NCBI GenBank assembly: GCA_947179485.1
Contig: OX359250.1
Location: forward strand, 32,002,654-32,066,653
Reading direction: 5' to 3'
DNA: 64,000 nucleotides
DNA from: Allacma fusca
Taxonomy: Eukaryota > Arthropoda > Collembola > Symphypleona > Sminthuridae
In this document: positions 37,954-51,545 of the stretch, piece after piece
Layout of the letters: the number at the start of each line of letters is the position of its first letter
How positions within the stretch are numbered: the first letter of the stretch is position 1
Notes under the pieces: model-generated
Seen by the model: the letters and a program-made list of their open reading frames with translations, nothing else
Database searches by the model: none
Told to the model about the DNA's origin: nothing
Translations under genes and position numbers: made by a program

Positions 37954-40900
37954 TCAATAAGGTCCTTTGCTAAATGGGGAACCTCTCATTGGCCCTCTAC
38001 TAGAAGGGCGAGATCGGCGAGCACTTTGCTGCGCTCCACGTAGTGTTCGGAAACTTCCTCTCATAGGAGCGACATTCCCAGGTTCGGTTGGTGGTACACC
38101 TAGTGGTCTACCAGGGACAAGCCTACCACCACGCCTGGCAACGGTAGCAGCACCCCTTGGAGGAGCAGCTGGCAATGATGAGGAAGAAGTTGGTTGATCC
38201 CACACTATAGGCGTGGGTCGCACTCGATGTTGTTGAGGATTCTGTAAATCGGTCGAACCCGCTTGACCGGGAGTATTCGAAGAAGGAGTTGGGCTGGCAG
38301 TACCCGACGAAGACGATGTTGCAGCCGACTGGTGTGTTTGGCCAAGAACAGCAACTCCAGCATCTATTTTATCTTCGTCTGAAGACGTTACAGAAGCTTC
38401 AGGTCTACTACCGGGAATTGTATGGGCATCCCCAACTCCTGCAAACAATTATTTGTCAATCATCCAGACCGCAGAATGCATCGAATTGTAGTTACGGTTT
38501 AAATAAATACTAAATGCCAACTTGAGTGCTTAAACATTGTGCAGACCTAAACGCAGTCAAACGCAAAGAAAAGTTTCCTAGCAAGTGAATGAGCTGAAAC
38601 TGGAACCAATAATAGTAACGGTTTATTGTCAAAATATTTAGGCAATATTCACACTCAAAATCTGTAATAATGCACAAGCAAAATACATAACAAACAACGA
38701 ATAAAACATTTTTAGCGACTGTGGATCAGTCGAAAAGCAAAAGTAAAAAATTATTTATTGAATAAGTTCTAGACATACGAAACATGTACATCTAGTAATG
38801 GCACTTATACATACTGCACTGATATTTGAACTGACATCTGCAATAGTACTTATGCACCGTAATTGCTTTGGAACATATCACTGACCTTCAAGACTTTCAG
38901 ATTCGGTATGTACTGCAACAATAGCATCACCGTCAAGGTTTAAATCCGGGGATGAGTCCAATGATGAATCTAATGCAGATGTAATTGTTATTGTGGGAAC
39001 TTCCGCAGAAGCTTTGGGTTGAGAAAACCGGGATGAATCAGAACTGCTGGGTTGGACATCACTCATTTCCTGAGACATTCCAGGCACGTCGTGGGAAGAT
39101 TCCCCATGTGGGTCCAATCCAGACGGTAAATCAGTTACTTCTATAATACAAAAGGCAATCTCCATATATTAAATGAATTTATAGTAAAACTTAGCCACGT
39201 GCTAAATTTCATTTTCCTAATTGGTAAAATCCTCACCGGGAGGGGAAACTTGAAGTGGTGTTGTGGGGACACTCCTACCCGTGCCGTCGTCATAGGCATG
39301 CAAATCAATCCTGGTGTCATCTAAACCTACCAAATTACGTACTATGTGAAAAGGCATACATACAGAAAAGGGGTGAAATTAATTTCGTTTAAAAGCCGTT
39401 GACGCCTAAGCCATCAACATTACCTGACTGACCAGATGAAGTAGTGGTGTCTCCATGAGAACTGAATGTAAACCTCTGAGGTGCAATATGTGGAGAACTA
39501 ACTGCCTCCGCGAAGCCATCACTTCTGCGTGGAACAAATAAGGTTGGTGTGCTTGGAACTATACTGTCATCCATGTCATCATACTACAATACCAAAACAA
39601 ATGCAACGAAAAACAAATTATACAGATAGTGAAAAAAACAAGTAGTAAACGTCGCAAAACTTGACTGAAAAGAATGAATAACATAATAATGATTAGGTTA
39701 ACCTGTGAATGAATCTGAACCCCAGGTGTCAACTGGTGCTGTCGTCCCAGTGACGGCAATCGTTCCTGCCTTCCAGGTCGGGTCAGTGGAACTGGGCGAG
39801 CAGAAGTTCCTGGGGAGCTCTGCCCCCACAGTATGCCACTTGAAGAAGACGTTGAGCTAGCGTTACCCGTAGATCCACTTGACTGAATCACTGGGACTGT
39901 CTCAACCAAATCCCTTTCTTCTGCGACAGGTACAACCGCTGATACACCTGAAGGACCACTATCTTGAACAACTACCGTATTGGCACCTTGTTGTGAGTCC
40001 GATTCGTCCACCTCAACAACGATTGTGTCCGCTTCATGTTCCTCACCATCATCTATCTTTAATTCTCCATCTCCTTCATTATCTTCCATGCTTTCGGCCT
40101 CTCGTCCTTCGTCGTGATCCAGTCCTTGATCTTCTTGATCATCTCCAATTCCAGCATCTATTCCAACACCACCATCTTCGTCATCATCGTCGTCGTCGTC
40201 AACATCTCCGTCATCATCCGTTCCGACCATCGACCCTTCGGATTCATCCCCGATGTCTTCCTCTTCGTCCTCCCCTTCCTCTTCCAAATCTTCGTCGTCA
40301 TTACCATCGTCGATTTCGTCCCGATGAACTCGCCCGGAAACCATCTGAACCCACGAAAAGAGAATTAAATTAAATCTTATCTGATATTATGAATTAGACC
40401 AGAAGAAATATAGCATGCGCAAGAACAAAAAATCCGGGACTTACGTCATCAGCAGCATCGTCTTCATCTTCGTCATCAGATTCAATTACTATCACATCTG
40501 AATCATCATCTTCTTGGCTATCAGTCTGAGCAATTCCAGAGGCAGCTGGCTTTGCTGCGGAAGTGTCGGAGTGTGGGATCTGGTTTTCCTCATCCGTTCG
40601 ACCTTGATCAGCTTCTTGATCATGGTCCTCATCCAGTTCATCGTCAATTATGAATTCCTCTTGTTGATGAGACATAGCTTCCGCTTCCCTATCTATAGGA
40701 ATAGGTATATTCACCCTAGTTCGCTTATTCTCTGGTTCATCCGTAGGTTGAGACTCTTGTGAAGTTTCGACTTCACTATCTCTTCCCCGCTTTCCAGACT
40801 GACTAGGACGAGAAGAGGAACCTGTGGTGGAAGTGGATGGACTTGGTTCTTCAACACACAAGTTACTACCTTGATTTACAGTTAATGATGTGCCAGACAC

Positions 40901-43900
40901 AGACTGTGAAGATTGTTGAACTTGATCTAACTGTTGTGATCGTATCGGGGCAACTGGTATCATTTGCTGATGAGTGGAAGACGATTCAGAAGATGAAACT
41001 TGTTCAGATGAATCACCCATTTCCATGTCTTCCATCTAATTAATCATAAACTCGAGTTAAACACATTATGATGATTACTTTCATAAGACGAAGAAATAAC
41101 TTTCATTTAACTCATTAGGTTACGCGTCCGAATAATAAAAAAAACTCAATGAATTACATGAGATGAGGTCGATGTAGATGGATCCTCATGCAGACCGATT
41201 TCAGCGGACTCTCTTTCAACTGAAGGTCCTTGTGGGGCAACAGTAGCGGTTGTGTTTGTTGTCATGGTTGATGCTACCGGTGTAATCGTCACGGCAGGGG
41301 TTGGCTGCACAGTTGCTTGCCTAACATTAGTTGAATTTGTGACGGTAGCAGTGGCAGCACTGGAAGTCACAGGAAGGTGATGTGAATGTTCAATCCCCGA
41401 AGACTGGTCTGGAGTTGAAGTGGATACTTGAGCTTGGCTCACAGGAGCAATGAACTGTACTGGTGACATAGTTATTCCAGCTGAGGAAGACGACTGTTGC
41501 GGTTGGGCTGTTGAGGTATGCTGTTGAGTGGGCATTGCAGTTGTCGGCATAACGGTTGCTTTACGCTATGACAAAATTAAAATATTGCGAATTGACAAAT
41601 TAATTACAAGAAGGATTGGTTAAGACGAAAATATCATCATTAAATAAGTTAACAATTTAAACGTCAGTTAAATTCACCTGCATGGACATTGGACGAATAC
41701 TAGCCGTCAGAGGCGGCCGGGACATTGCAGGGGTAACTGCTTGGGTCACTTGTTTGGAAATAATAGCAGACGAGGTGCCCGCAATAGGTTTAATATTTGC
41801 CTTCGGAGGATCACTTTGAGGCTTATCATTGCCCGTTGACGTACCTTTAGTTACCTGTTGCTGACTATGCAATTTCATTTGCTTCTCTAAAGCTAAAACT
41901 CTCTGCCTTAACATTTCCAATTCTTTTTTCAGACGAGCGTTCTCTTCCAACAAACTAGCATTTGCGACAGACATCTCCGATGTTCCTGCCACAGCAGAAT
42001 CTCCAACGTTTCCAGCAGTAAGTGCGCGCAAATCTTTGTTTTCTTTTTCAAGTTTTGCAATCCGACCCTCCAGCTGAGATTTGAGAGCTAAAATGTACAA
42101 AATTTCACTGGTTGGCTAATAGGGAACACAAATAACGGTATGCAATCAATAAATTCAAGGGACACAACAAATTACCTGCAAAGCGGACGTTCCTTTCGTC
42201 GTCGTTGGATTCTGCTGTCGCGAGTTTTTGTTTGTACTCACTCAGCTCCGTTTCTGCGTCACTTTTTTGTTGATTGACTTGATTCAATTTCTCTCTAATG
42301 GCTTTCATCGCAAGTTTAGCCCGTTCTTCCCTTTGATTACAGTCAGTTTTCACAGTATCTATATCTCTTCGAAGACCGTCATTTTCATGTGTCAACTCAG
42401 TAACGCGACCTTCACAACGCGCAACTTCCTGACGAAGTGAATCTTCTTCTGCCTGTTGCTCTACAACCATCTGATCATCTGAAGTACTCGACGAGAAATC
42501 AGAAACGGACTTTTTAACTTCTGCAGCAGCAGCAGCAGACTCATCCAAAGCAGTGACTTTTTCTTGCAGAGCACTGTGCTCATCTCTTAAATCTTCATAT
42601 TGTTTCTTGTACTTCTTCGCAATGTTCTTAATAGTTTTGACAGTATTCTTGTGTTCTTCTAGCTGCTTTTGTATTTTCTCAAGCTCTTTCTTCAGTCTTA
42701 GTATTTCTGTTTCCTGCTCTGCTTGACTTGTTTTCAATGTTAAATTCTCCCCTTGAAGACTATCTGCTTCGGATTTGGTTTTCACAGACTGTTCAGCTAA
42801 TTTTTTATGCTCTTCCATTTGTACTTTCTTCTCCGACAGAAGTGAAGCATTTGCAACTTGTTGTGTAGCCAGATTCTGCTGTACAGTTTTCAACTGCAAA
42901 TTTAGTCTCGCAAGTTCCTGTTGCTGCTTCTTAAAGGAATCTTGAAGAGTTGTCAACTGCTTTTGAAGAGTATCCTTTTCTATCTGCAACTTCTTCATCT
43001 CTTCCGGATTGACTTTATTGCATTTTTCCAACAAAGACGATGCTCTTGCTCTCCATCTTGATGAATCTTGTTTTAGTGAAATATTTTCATTACTCAAAGA
43101 CTCGCACTTAGTTTCAAATTCTATATTTTGAGCACGCAAGGGAGACATTTCGGCTTCAATGTTTTGTAATTTTAATTTCAGTTCTTCAATTTCTTTCATC
43201 GCGGCATCCTTTTCTTCCCGAAGCATCCTATGAAATTTAAAAATAAAATAAAAATTGTGGCACAAAATGTCTTAAAATAAAAATGTAAAAGGACTGCAAA
43301 ACTTACCTATTACTATCAGTTAAGGCACTTAATGTTTCAACCTTGCGAAGTAGTTCCGCTTGCTTGGCAGATGTAATCACAGATACATGAGATTTGTCTT
43401 GAATTTCTTTCAACTGCCTTTGTGATTCCTCTAGCTGTCTTTCTAAGTAGCTGACCTGACTTTCTAGACGCTGTGAGGCAGTCTGGGCCATATCTGTTTT
43501 AGTTCGTGCAATTTCCTTCTCCCTTCTTAAATATCGTACCAATTGCAGCCATTGCTCGGAGGTCTTGACATCATTTTCAGAGAATGACGTATTCAATGAG
43601 GTATCCAGAGATGAATTTAAGTTAGCACCTTGAGACGTTGCTTCTACTTGTCTTAATGAGTTTATCTGCGTAGTAAGAGCTATCAGCTGATCCTGTAAAG
43701 ACGAATTAAGCGATTCGACTTCTTGCAAATTCTTCTGCATGTTTTCAAGTTCTGAGGTCATAACTTTCTCCCTTTCTTCCCAACCGGTTCTCGTGGCTTT
43801 CAAAGTTTCTTCTGAATTCTTCCATAACCTTGTAGCTTCATCGGCCTTTCCTTTTAATTCATCTAGTTCGGATTTTATTTCTCCACCGGTCTTAACGTCC

Positions 43901-46900
43901 TGCGCATGAAGAGCTAATTCTCGCTCGTACTTTTCCTGCATATCTTTACTAACCTGAACATGTCGCTCCATGTCAGCTTTGATAGTACAATTTTCCTCGA
44001 CCAGACTTTGTAGTTTGGAATTTGCTGTTTGCAATTCTCGTCGCATTCGATTGATTTCTTCCGTCATAAACTTGATTTTGTTTTCATTTTCATTCTTTTC
44101 GTTTTCTCTTTCCTCCTTTAACTGAATGTATTCTTTTTCTGCTGCATCCAACCTTCCCTGAATGTTACGGATAATGTCATCTTTGCAAGCTAGACGTTCT
44201 GCCAAATCCTCTGAGAAATTTTTTGATGTGGCATTTGCCGAATTTAATTGATCTTCCATTGCTTGAGCAAGGGTTTTGTATTGTTCAAGACTACTTCGAG
44301 CTAGCTCCAATTGTTGCTTCAGTGATTTCACTTCAGTCTGACTGTCCGTCAACGTGAGAGTTAGGTCTTTGACTTTCTTTTCTATCGAACCGTCATCACC
44401 TTGTACCGATTCGTTCAGCTTACCAGGGGATGACGCAACAGAGGTATTAGCCGACTGACCGTTGCTCACACTTGTTCCAGTCAACACACTGACTTTATTA
44501 AGCAGCTCCTCGATTTCCTTCCTTTGAGTGCGTATTATGCCTTGGCAACTATTTAGTTCATTTTTCACTGCATTGATTTCGGCTTCTTGAGTATCATTCT
44601 TGGCCTGCAAATCCTTTGCCATTTTATCCCATGCTAAAATAGTATCTTTGAATCGATCGTTGTCGATGTCATTCTGAAAACCATTTCAACATATTATACA
44701 AACCAGTGTAAAAATAACAAAATTCAAATAAAACAAAGCAGGAACCCGAAAATTATTACCTTTCGACGCAAGGCAGCGTTTTCTTTTTGCAAACTGTCTA
44801 GCTCGTTTTCAATTTTAATACGTGCAGCTGAATTGCACATTTCCAATCCATTCTTGATCTCTTCCAAGTTAATATGTAGCATTTGTTGTGTAGAATGTTC
44901 TCGCTGAAACAAATCTCTCTCAGCCTGAATGCGTGCTTTGGCGTCTCGTAGAATGTTTCGCTCTTGGTTGGCAGAGCTCAGACCCACTTCAGTGCGAGCT
45001 AAATTCTGCTGAGTTGTAGCAAGCTCAGCCTAACAGAATTTATCGACATTAATTAAACTTCACATGTTTAACAAACAATTAATCCTAAAACAAACATTTC
45101 GAAAGTATCCTCCATACCTTGAAAGCTTCAATGCTTTGCTCATGTTTCAAAATAGTCAACTGGTATTGCTTCGATTTTTCTTCCAAAACAGCAATATTTT
45201 TCTTATAGGTATCCAGGTTTGCTGTATATACTTTAGATCTCTCATTATTATACTCCACCTGAGATGCCAGTTTAGCATTATCAGTTCTCAGTCGCATCAA
45301 ATCATCTCGAAGCCTTTCCAACTGCTCATTCGCAATCTTGTCATTTTCATTCTTTTCCTTTCGGTATGTGTCATATTCTTCCTTGAGTTTCTGCATTAAA
45401 GTATTACTTTCAGCAACAATCTTCTCTAGCCCCAGAATCTGTAATAAAATGAAGCAATTAAATTCTGAAGTTCCACCCACACAATACGCAGCCTGCCCCA
45501 AATTTTTCTGAGACTTGCCTTCTCTTGAGAAGTGGTGAAATCAAAAGATTTCGAGTTTTCCCCGACAGGGGAACGCTGTTGCTTAAGCAATGCAGAAAAC
45601 GTGTCCCTTTGTTGGGACAAGCTTTCTATCATGGATTCATGCCGGTTTTTCAAAGCCTTCAAGTCCGATATTTCCGTTTTTGCAGCCTCCAGGGCCTCCT
45701 GCAATTACAGCCGCCATTTAAAAATCATTTGAATGTGCGAAATATTTTCCTATAGCATGAATCAGAATCTCATGAACATGAACAAATACAATTTTTAATG
45801 TTCAGCACTGACCTTCATCTCCTTTAATTGATTTTCATCGAGTTCCTTTTCAGCCTTTTCCTGAGCTTCACTTAATTCCCTTACAACAGCCAACAGGTGC
45901 TGGTTTTGTTGTTGCAACTCATCAATGTTTCTGAATGTCACAAGGCGATCCGTAATTACCTACAAATTCACACATACCACTCCAGTGACTCCATGTTCCG
46001 GCAATCTCTCCATTGTTTTTAAAGATTTATTCAAATTTATTTATACCCTGGACGAACTCATTTGAGAGGGACTTGTATTAACATCTGGAACCACCGACAC
46101 TTCATCCGGTTCGTTGAAGGAATAATTACCTCGGCTGGTTTCTACCTCTTTCACTAGAGATTTGATCTGAAAATTATAGATATTTGCTTACGTAACCTGG
46201 ATACAAATACACGAACGAACAATTAAATCTACTAACCCAAGGGGTTCAAATTACCTGAAGGGCCAGGTCCCTCAACTGAGATTTCAAGCGACTATTTTCC
46301 CTATCTATTGCTCCGTTGCTCTTTTTTAAATGAGCATTTTCTAATTTGCAGTCGCTGATCTCTCGCAAGGATAAATCAAGCTGATCTTGCAAAGCATCTA
46401 TTGTCTTCAAGCACCTATCATAATCTTCCTTCTGTCGGCGAAGCGTAGGAGCTCTATCCGTAATTTCCTGAAAAAATGATAACGCACAAGTAAATATACA
46501 ACCGAGGATCAAGACGAATGGCCCGTAAGTTCTCCATTGTGTATTTCCACCGTGGCTTTATTTTTCTGCACGGTTCGTCCAATAAATACGCTTACCTTCA
46601 AGATTTGATTGACATAACTGTTGAGTTTTTCATTATCTTCTTTGGCTTGAAGCAATTCTGAATACACACCTTGATAGCGAGAATATATTTCGGTGAGTGA
46701 ATGAGAGTTCTTCAACATAGCACTAGCTGCAGCAGCAGCAGGGCTAAGTGATTGGATCATTTCATCTGTCATGCCTTGCTTTTTAATGTTAGTTAGGAGT
46801 TCATTGGCATCTGTGAGTTCCTGATTGAGTTCCTCAATTTTTTTCTCACTTTCCGAAGTTTCTTCTGCAAGCTTCTTAACAGCTTCTCTATAACGCTCTT

Positions 46901-48402
46901 CTAGTTCGCCATACCTGTCTGCAGCCTGCTTCAACAGGGATTGCAAGTTTGTGATGGCATCCTCTAGTTCTTCTACCTTCTTCGATGCTTCCTCGCTCGA
47001 CTCTATAGATCATTTACCCCTTTAATTAGCCCCCAATTATTATAATGGTAGGTAAATATAATATACAATAATAACCGGCAGCAAACCTTTGTATAACTCC
47101 GCTATTTTCTTTTGAGCTTTCAATTCTTGGCGATAATTCTCTTCGACTTTAATCTCCACATCCTGGGCGTCTTTAAGTTTCTCCATAAGTTGTTCGATAT
47201 GCTTTTCTTGCTCTTCGTTAGATTTCTTGACACCTTCTAATGACACTTCCGCAATTCTCAACTAGTAAATCAACAGAAATACCAATCATTTTGTGTCGTA
47301 CAAAGTTAGGTTAGTACAAGGTTAAAAAATTATAGGAATCTGTTTACATTTTCCAAATATGTACAATAATTAATTCTCACCTCTTCAGATCTCTCAGCCA
47401 ATTCAGTTTGCACACCTAAGTACTTACTGCTCGCTTTGCGCTGAATATCTAATAGCTCAATATTTTTCTTGTCAAGTTCTTCATTCAAGAGCTGAACTTG
47501 TTTGGAAATCCATTCACGTTCCTTTTCCAACTGTTTCTCTCTGCAAACGAATATTAGAAATCATAAACTTACCCGATATCAATACACACGATTTCGTGTA
47601 CACTACAGCAATACTCACTTGTAATCCAATTCGATTTCCTTCGACGTCAACTCATCCACTTTGGCAAGAGCTTCTATTTTCGCCACGGTTGATGACTGAA
47701 GCTGTTCATTAGCATGCTTCAGATCCACAGTAAGCTTCTCAATTTCCACATTACGCTTCTCCACCATATTCAAAAGATCCTCCTTCTCTTGATTCAACTG
47801 ATCGCATTTTATCTTCGTCGAGCTCAATTCTTTTTCCAAACTGCAAGGAACACAGTACTCATTATTTATCATATTGTCTTCCAACCCTCGCATCCTTCCC
47901 AAAACTGACCATTAAATCCCAAATCAAAGGGTCCTCACCTAGAATTCTTTTCCTCCAACGCACTCAGCTGGGACAACCCACTCCGGTACCGAGTCACGTA
48001 ATCCTCCGTATTCTTCCTCTCCTCCAGTAACATAACATTCGCATTTTCCGCCGCATTTGACTTCTCCCGCAGCTGGCTCTCGAGCTCGAATATTTGTTGT
48101 TCTACATCCCAATTAAATCATCAAATTATTCCCACATCCTCCACCATCCCCATCCAAGTTCCCAACACATCTCCTCATCTCCTCCACCTGAAAAATAACT
48201 ACTCACCGTAAGCTGCCTTATCATTCCTCCTCTGAGCCTCCGACCCATGCAAGTTCCTATGCATGTCCCCCAAAATCCTCAGGACTTTATTCTTGACACT
48301 GTCACTCGTATGAAATAATTCTTCCGGGGTCAGGAATTGCAGGGTCGGCTGGAACGGCTCACTCAAAAGAGGAGGTCTTCTTCCTCCACTCCCCGCCATC
48401 AT
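37954..48402 (-). CDS. TPR: Nucleoprotein TPR (Megator), nuclear pore basket scaffold
   Basis: TPR forms the coiled-coil fibres of the nuclear basket and acts in mRNA export, chromatin organisation and spindle checkpoint control. I join 22 exons (5' to 3'): 48402-48207, 48101-47939, 47840-47619, 47540-47381, 47261-47087, 47002-46596, 46467-46255, 46166-46047, 45959-45813, 45698-45519, 45438-45118, 45029-44760, 44673-43307, 43227-42176, 42087-41678, 41565-41158, 41035-40445, 40344-39703, 39583-39424, 39326-39237, 39140-38886 and 38438-37954. Phases all agree, giving about 2,677 aa against about 2,360 in human. Residues 1 to about 1,690 are nearly continuous coiled coil; the remainder is Ser/Thr/Pro-rich with a strongly acidic Asp/Glu part (exon 18) and an Arg/Gly/Ser-rich end. 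Diagnostic matches include [35 protein letters not shown] and [10 protein letters not shown]. An ATG at 48399 is an equal alternative start. The exon 10 donor is GC, not GT. Confidence 0.95.
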
Positions 48403-49002
48403 GACTCAAGTTGTACTTGACAAACTCCTCAAAAATGATACGACTCCCTTCTAATTTCCAATCATCCGCGTAATTATCATCAGTCTGATCACATCTTCAG
48501 CCTCAGCTTCAACATAGTCATGTATCTCACAAAACAGCTCTTCCCCAAAAGTACATACAGAAAGGAACCTATCCCAAAAATTCCCTCAAAACAAATACAC
48601 CACACTTCAAGACACACAAAACGGAACTGGAACAAAAGCCAGTCAAAATACCGCTCAATTATAGTCACTTATTGGATGATCCTTCGAAATCAAGTCGTTA
48701 AAATTACCGGTAAAAAAAAATTCTTCTCAGCCTTCTCTCCCTCTCCGTCAATTCCAACTCATTTAAAAAATAAAACAGTAATAATCCCTAAATCTCCACC
48801 TTTCTATTAACTACAATCTTAATACACTTCCTTCCCCAATGACGATTACCTCAACAATATCAATTCTGAACTGCAGTCTTCACAGAGCTCACTCCTCATA
48901 GCTCTCACACTTCGCGTCTACTGCCACTCTCCTCGAGCTAACACCTGCACGTACATATATGTGGACGTGTATGAACGTGAACTGCTTTCAAGGAACGAAC
49001 CG

Positions 49003-49042
<40 letters not shown>

Positions 49043-50229
49043 ACACACAGTCAACTATTTTGCATTGCAGGTCTCCCCCATACACTCGCTCCTAAACCAC
49101 ACGAACGTTTTAGGGGCCGTGCACACAACACCTCCTCTTCCCTCACGCTCTCTCAAGAGTTAGGGCTCCGTCCCTTAAAAAACCCCCTTCCTTCCTTTAT
49201 TATGCGAACTATTTTTTTAAATATTAAATTTTGTAGGATTTCCCTCGGACATTATTCCCGAAATTACTACCGGACTCTTGAGATGATCTGTGGGCAGTCC
49301 CCAAACAAAAGACGGTTTTTTCCGCAATAGAAAAACTCGGTCAGCGCTCCATACATATGTATAAGCATGGGAGCTTATGGGAAGCTCCTGCATTTATTTT
49401 GGAAGGTATCCGCTGGAGGTCAGGGATAGTCAAAGGTTGGATTTCAGAATAGAAATGTATTTGTGACTTGGGGCAAGGAAAGGTTGATTTTTACGAATGA
49501 TGAGGAATGGTTTCTAATGTAAGGATAATTTTTTGTATTTAAAGTAAGTAAGTAAGTACTTGAATGGATTTTTGGGGGCGGTAAAAAAATGTTATGGAAT
49601 TATTATTGGGATTAAAATTGTTTGTATTTTGATTTTTGGAGGATAATAGGAACAAAGTTGAAAGTTGGACTTTGTGATGATGTAAACGAAAAATATTTGT
49701 GGAGATTAATGGGAAGATGTGTTTTTTTAAATATTTTTTGTAGCTAGACGCGTGTGAGGTTTTTATATGGAAAGGATGCCAAGCCAAGGTGCCCTCTAAA
49801 TTCTAAAGCCTTCTTGTCTTCCTGCTCATCTTTCAAGGAATATTCTTATGTTATTGATAGTCATTTTTATTGTTGATTGAATTCTTTAGAGTAAATTAGC
49901 CCCTGCCCCTCCGCGTTCCCGGGATTTTTTCCTTAAATTATTTGAATGGAGGAAGTTCCTTTTGGGAAGCTTTAATTATGAAGTAAAAACTATTAAATGA
50001 GCATCATTTTCAGATGTTAGCAGCAAATGCATGTAATTTTATACTTTCCGTGACATACGTCAATTCTAAGGACCACCTAGACCTCAAGAATAATAGATGA
50101 GTTTTGTTACTTTTTGGATGAATAAATATTTCCTGAGATTTGTCTCTCGTTGAATAAAGAATTGAAGACGGAGTGGAATCTTTCAAGGATTTTTTTTTGC
50201 TGAGACAGACATTGCTCTAAAATTTCAAA
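48403..50229. promoter_or_regulatory. Divergent intergenic region between TPR and the next gene
   Basis: TPR is transcribed leftward from here and the 356-aa gene rightward, so promoters for both must lie within this 1.8 kb. I see no reliable TATA box or initiator. The stretch contains a CA microsatellite and a short AAGTAAGTAAGTAAG run near 49540. The open frames at 48520-48810, 48959-49330 and 49539-49787 show no known domain. Confidence 0.4.
49014..49041. repeat. (CA)n microsatellite
   Basis: About 14 uninterrupted AC dinucleotides followed by CACACACAG-like remnants to about 49050. Simple repeat in the TPR upstream region. Confidence 0.95.
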
Positions 50230-51402
50230 ATGTTCAATCAACACCTCTACCCTTCATTTCACAGTCTGAAAGACTTCTTTGAGGAGACGCACAAACGGCC
50301 ATTGACAGCAAATGATGATGATCGAATGACAAAATTGACAATTTGGAAGGAAGCCTTGACACCCCGAATGGCAAAGACAGTCCTTCCCACTGAGAGTAAA
50401 TTGAGACAAATGCTGGACAGAGCTCCACAAATGCGGAGACTGAGCTTCATACCTAAAAAACTGTCTAGGCTTGCTGGAATTGAGAAATTCTTTGATGCTA
50501 CAAATGGTCAAGTAGTAACCCCAAGTGCTTTCCAGAACAATCTCTTTAAAAAGTTTCAACATAAGTTTTTCTACTTAATTCCCAGAAATGTGACAGTAGT
50601 TTATGGACCTTATCACTACCTGGGAATTTTGGATTACCGTACGGAGAGGTTGCATGGACTCCTAGGTATAATGATACTGACTTTAAAAAATCCTCCTGGA
50701 TTAGTCTTAATAAACATGTACATACATACATAATAATTATGTCTAATCCAATATTTCAATTCTGTAGCGGGTTTAAAGTTTGCTGGAGCAAATACTTTCC
50801 TCCGCCCATCCAATCACATTAATCACGTCTCCGTGTGGTACCTGGAAAGGGAAATATTTACCTGTAAAATAACGGACTTGCACCATGGTGGAGACGGTGA
50901 ACTGGATCCGCTCGCATATGAGGCAGCCATGGCTTTCAAATCATACTCGAAGAAAGTCCTACTCAACGTTCGGCATAAATATACGTTTGACAAGCAGAAA
51001 GGAAATCTATTTAGAAAATGTCCCTGTCATGAGGACTATCCAGGAAGTCCGTTTATGAGTGATGATGATAACTATGAGGAAGAGTTCCTCGGTGAAGGGG
51101 AGTATATAGATCCGTACGCAGAAGTTGCAGAATATAATGGAGAAACTGATTCGGATGATGAGATGTTCCGTGGAGGAAAAATTCTCCGCCGGATTTCATT
51201 ACCATCACATCTCCGTGTAAAATTCGTTCCTAGAAAGTTACGGGAGCAATTGGGAGAGTATGAGATGGGAGGGGAAGAACCAATGAGCTCCTGCAAATTG
51301 CGGTCATTGCAGAGAAAGAGCACTTCCAAAAGATATGCAAGCTCGAGGCCGAATCTATCTTTGAGTAGTAAATGTGCTTCTGAGCACTTCAAAATTTTAT
51401 AG
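50230..51402 (+). CDS. Uncharacterised two-exon gene, 356 aa
   Basis: I do not recognise this protein. Exons 50230-50665 and 50768-51402 join at a GT-AG intron in phase 1 and form one open frame. The N-terminal half is a basic, probably folded region (LTIWKEALTPRMAKTVLPTE, PQMRRLSFIPKKLSRLAGIE), leading into a hydrophobic-aromatic stretch across the splice site (TVVYGPYHYLGILDYRTERL, then GLKFAGANTFLRPSNHINHV). Around residues 230-280 it has CPCHEDYPGS followed by a strongly acidic run (DDDNYEEEF, ETDSDDEMF). The C-terminal 80 residues are Ser/Lys/Arg-rich (LRSLQRKSTSKRYAS). No signal peptide or membrane segment is evident. The conserved look of the region around the splice junction argues for a real gene, possibly restricted to one lineage. 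It is divergent from TPR. Confidence 0.75.
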
Positions 51403-51539
51403 GTGTTATCAATTTATCCAGAAATAAGATTTGCACTTTCTTTTTAAAACCCTACAATCATAAATTACAGTTACTTTTGAAAATTATAACGTCACACAAA
51501 ATCCTTCCAACCTTTTACTTTTTACAAACTAACGGAGCA

Positions 51540-51545
51540 AATAAA
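51540..51545 (+). terminator. Poly(A) signal AATAAA cluster
   Basis: Three overlapping AATAAA words (AATAAAATAAAATAAAT) begin 138 bp after the stop of the preceding gene. This is a plausible 3' end for it. Confidence 0.6.
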
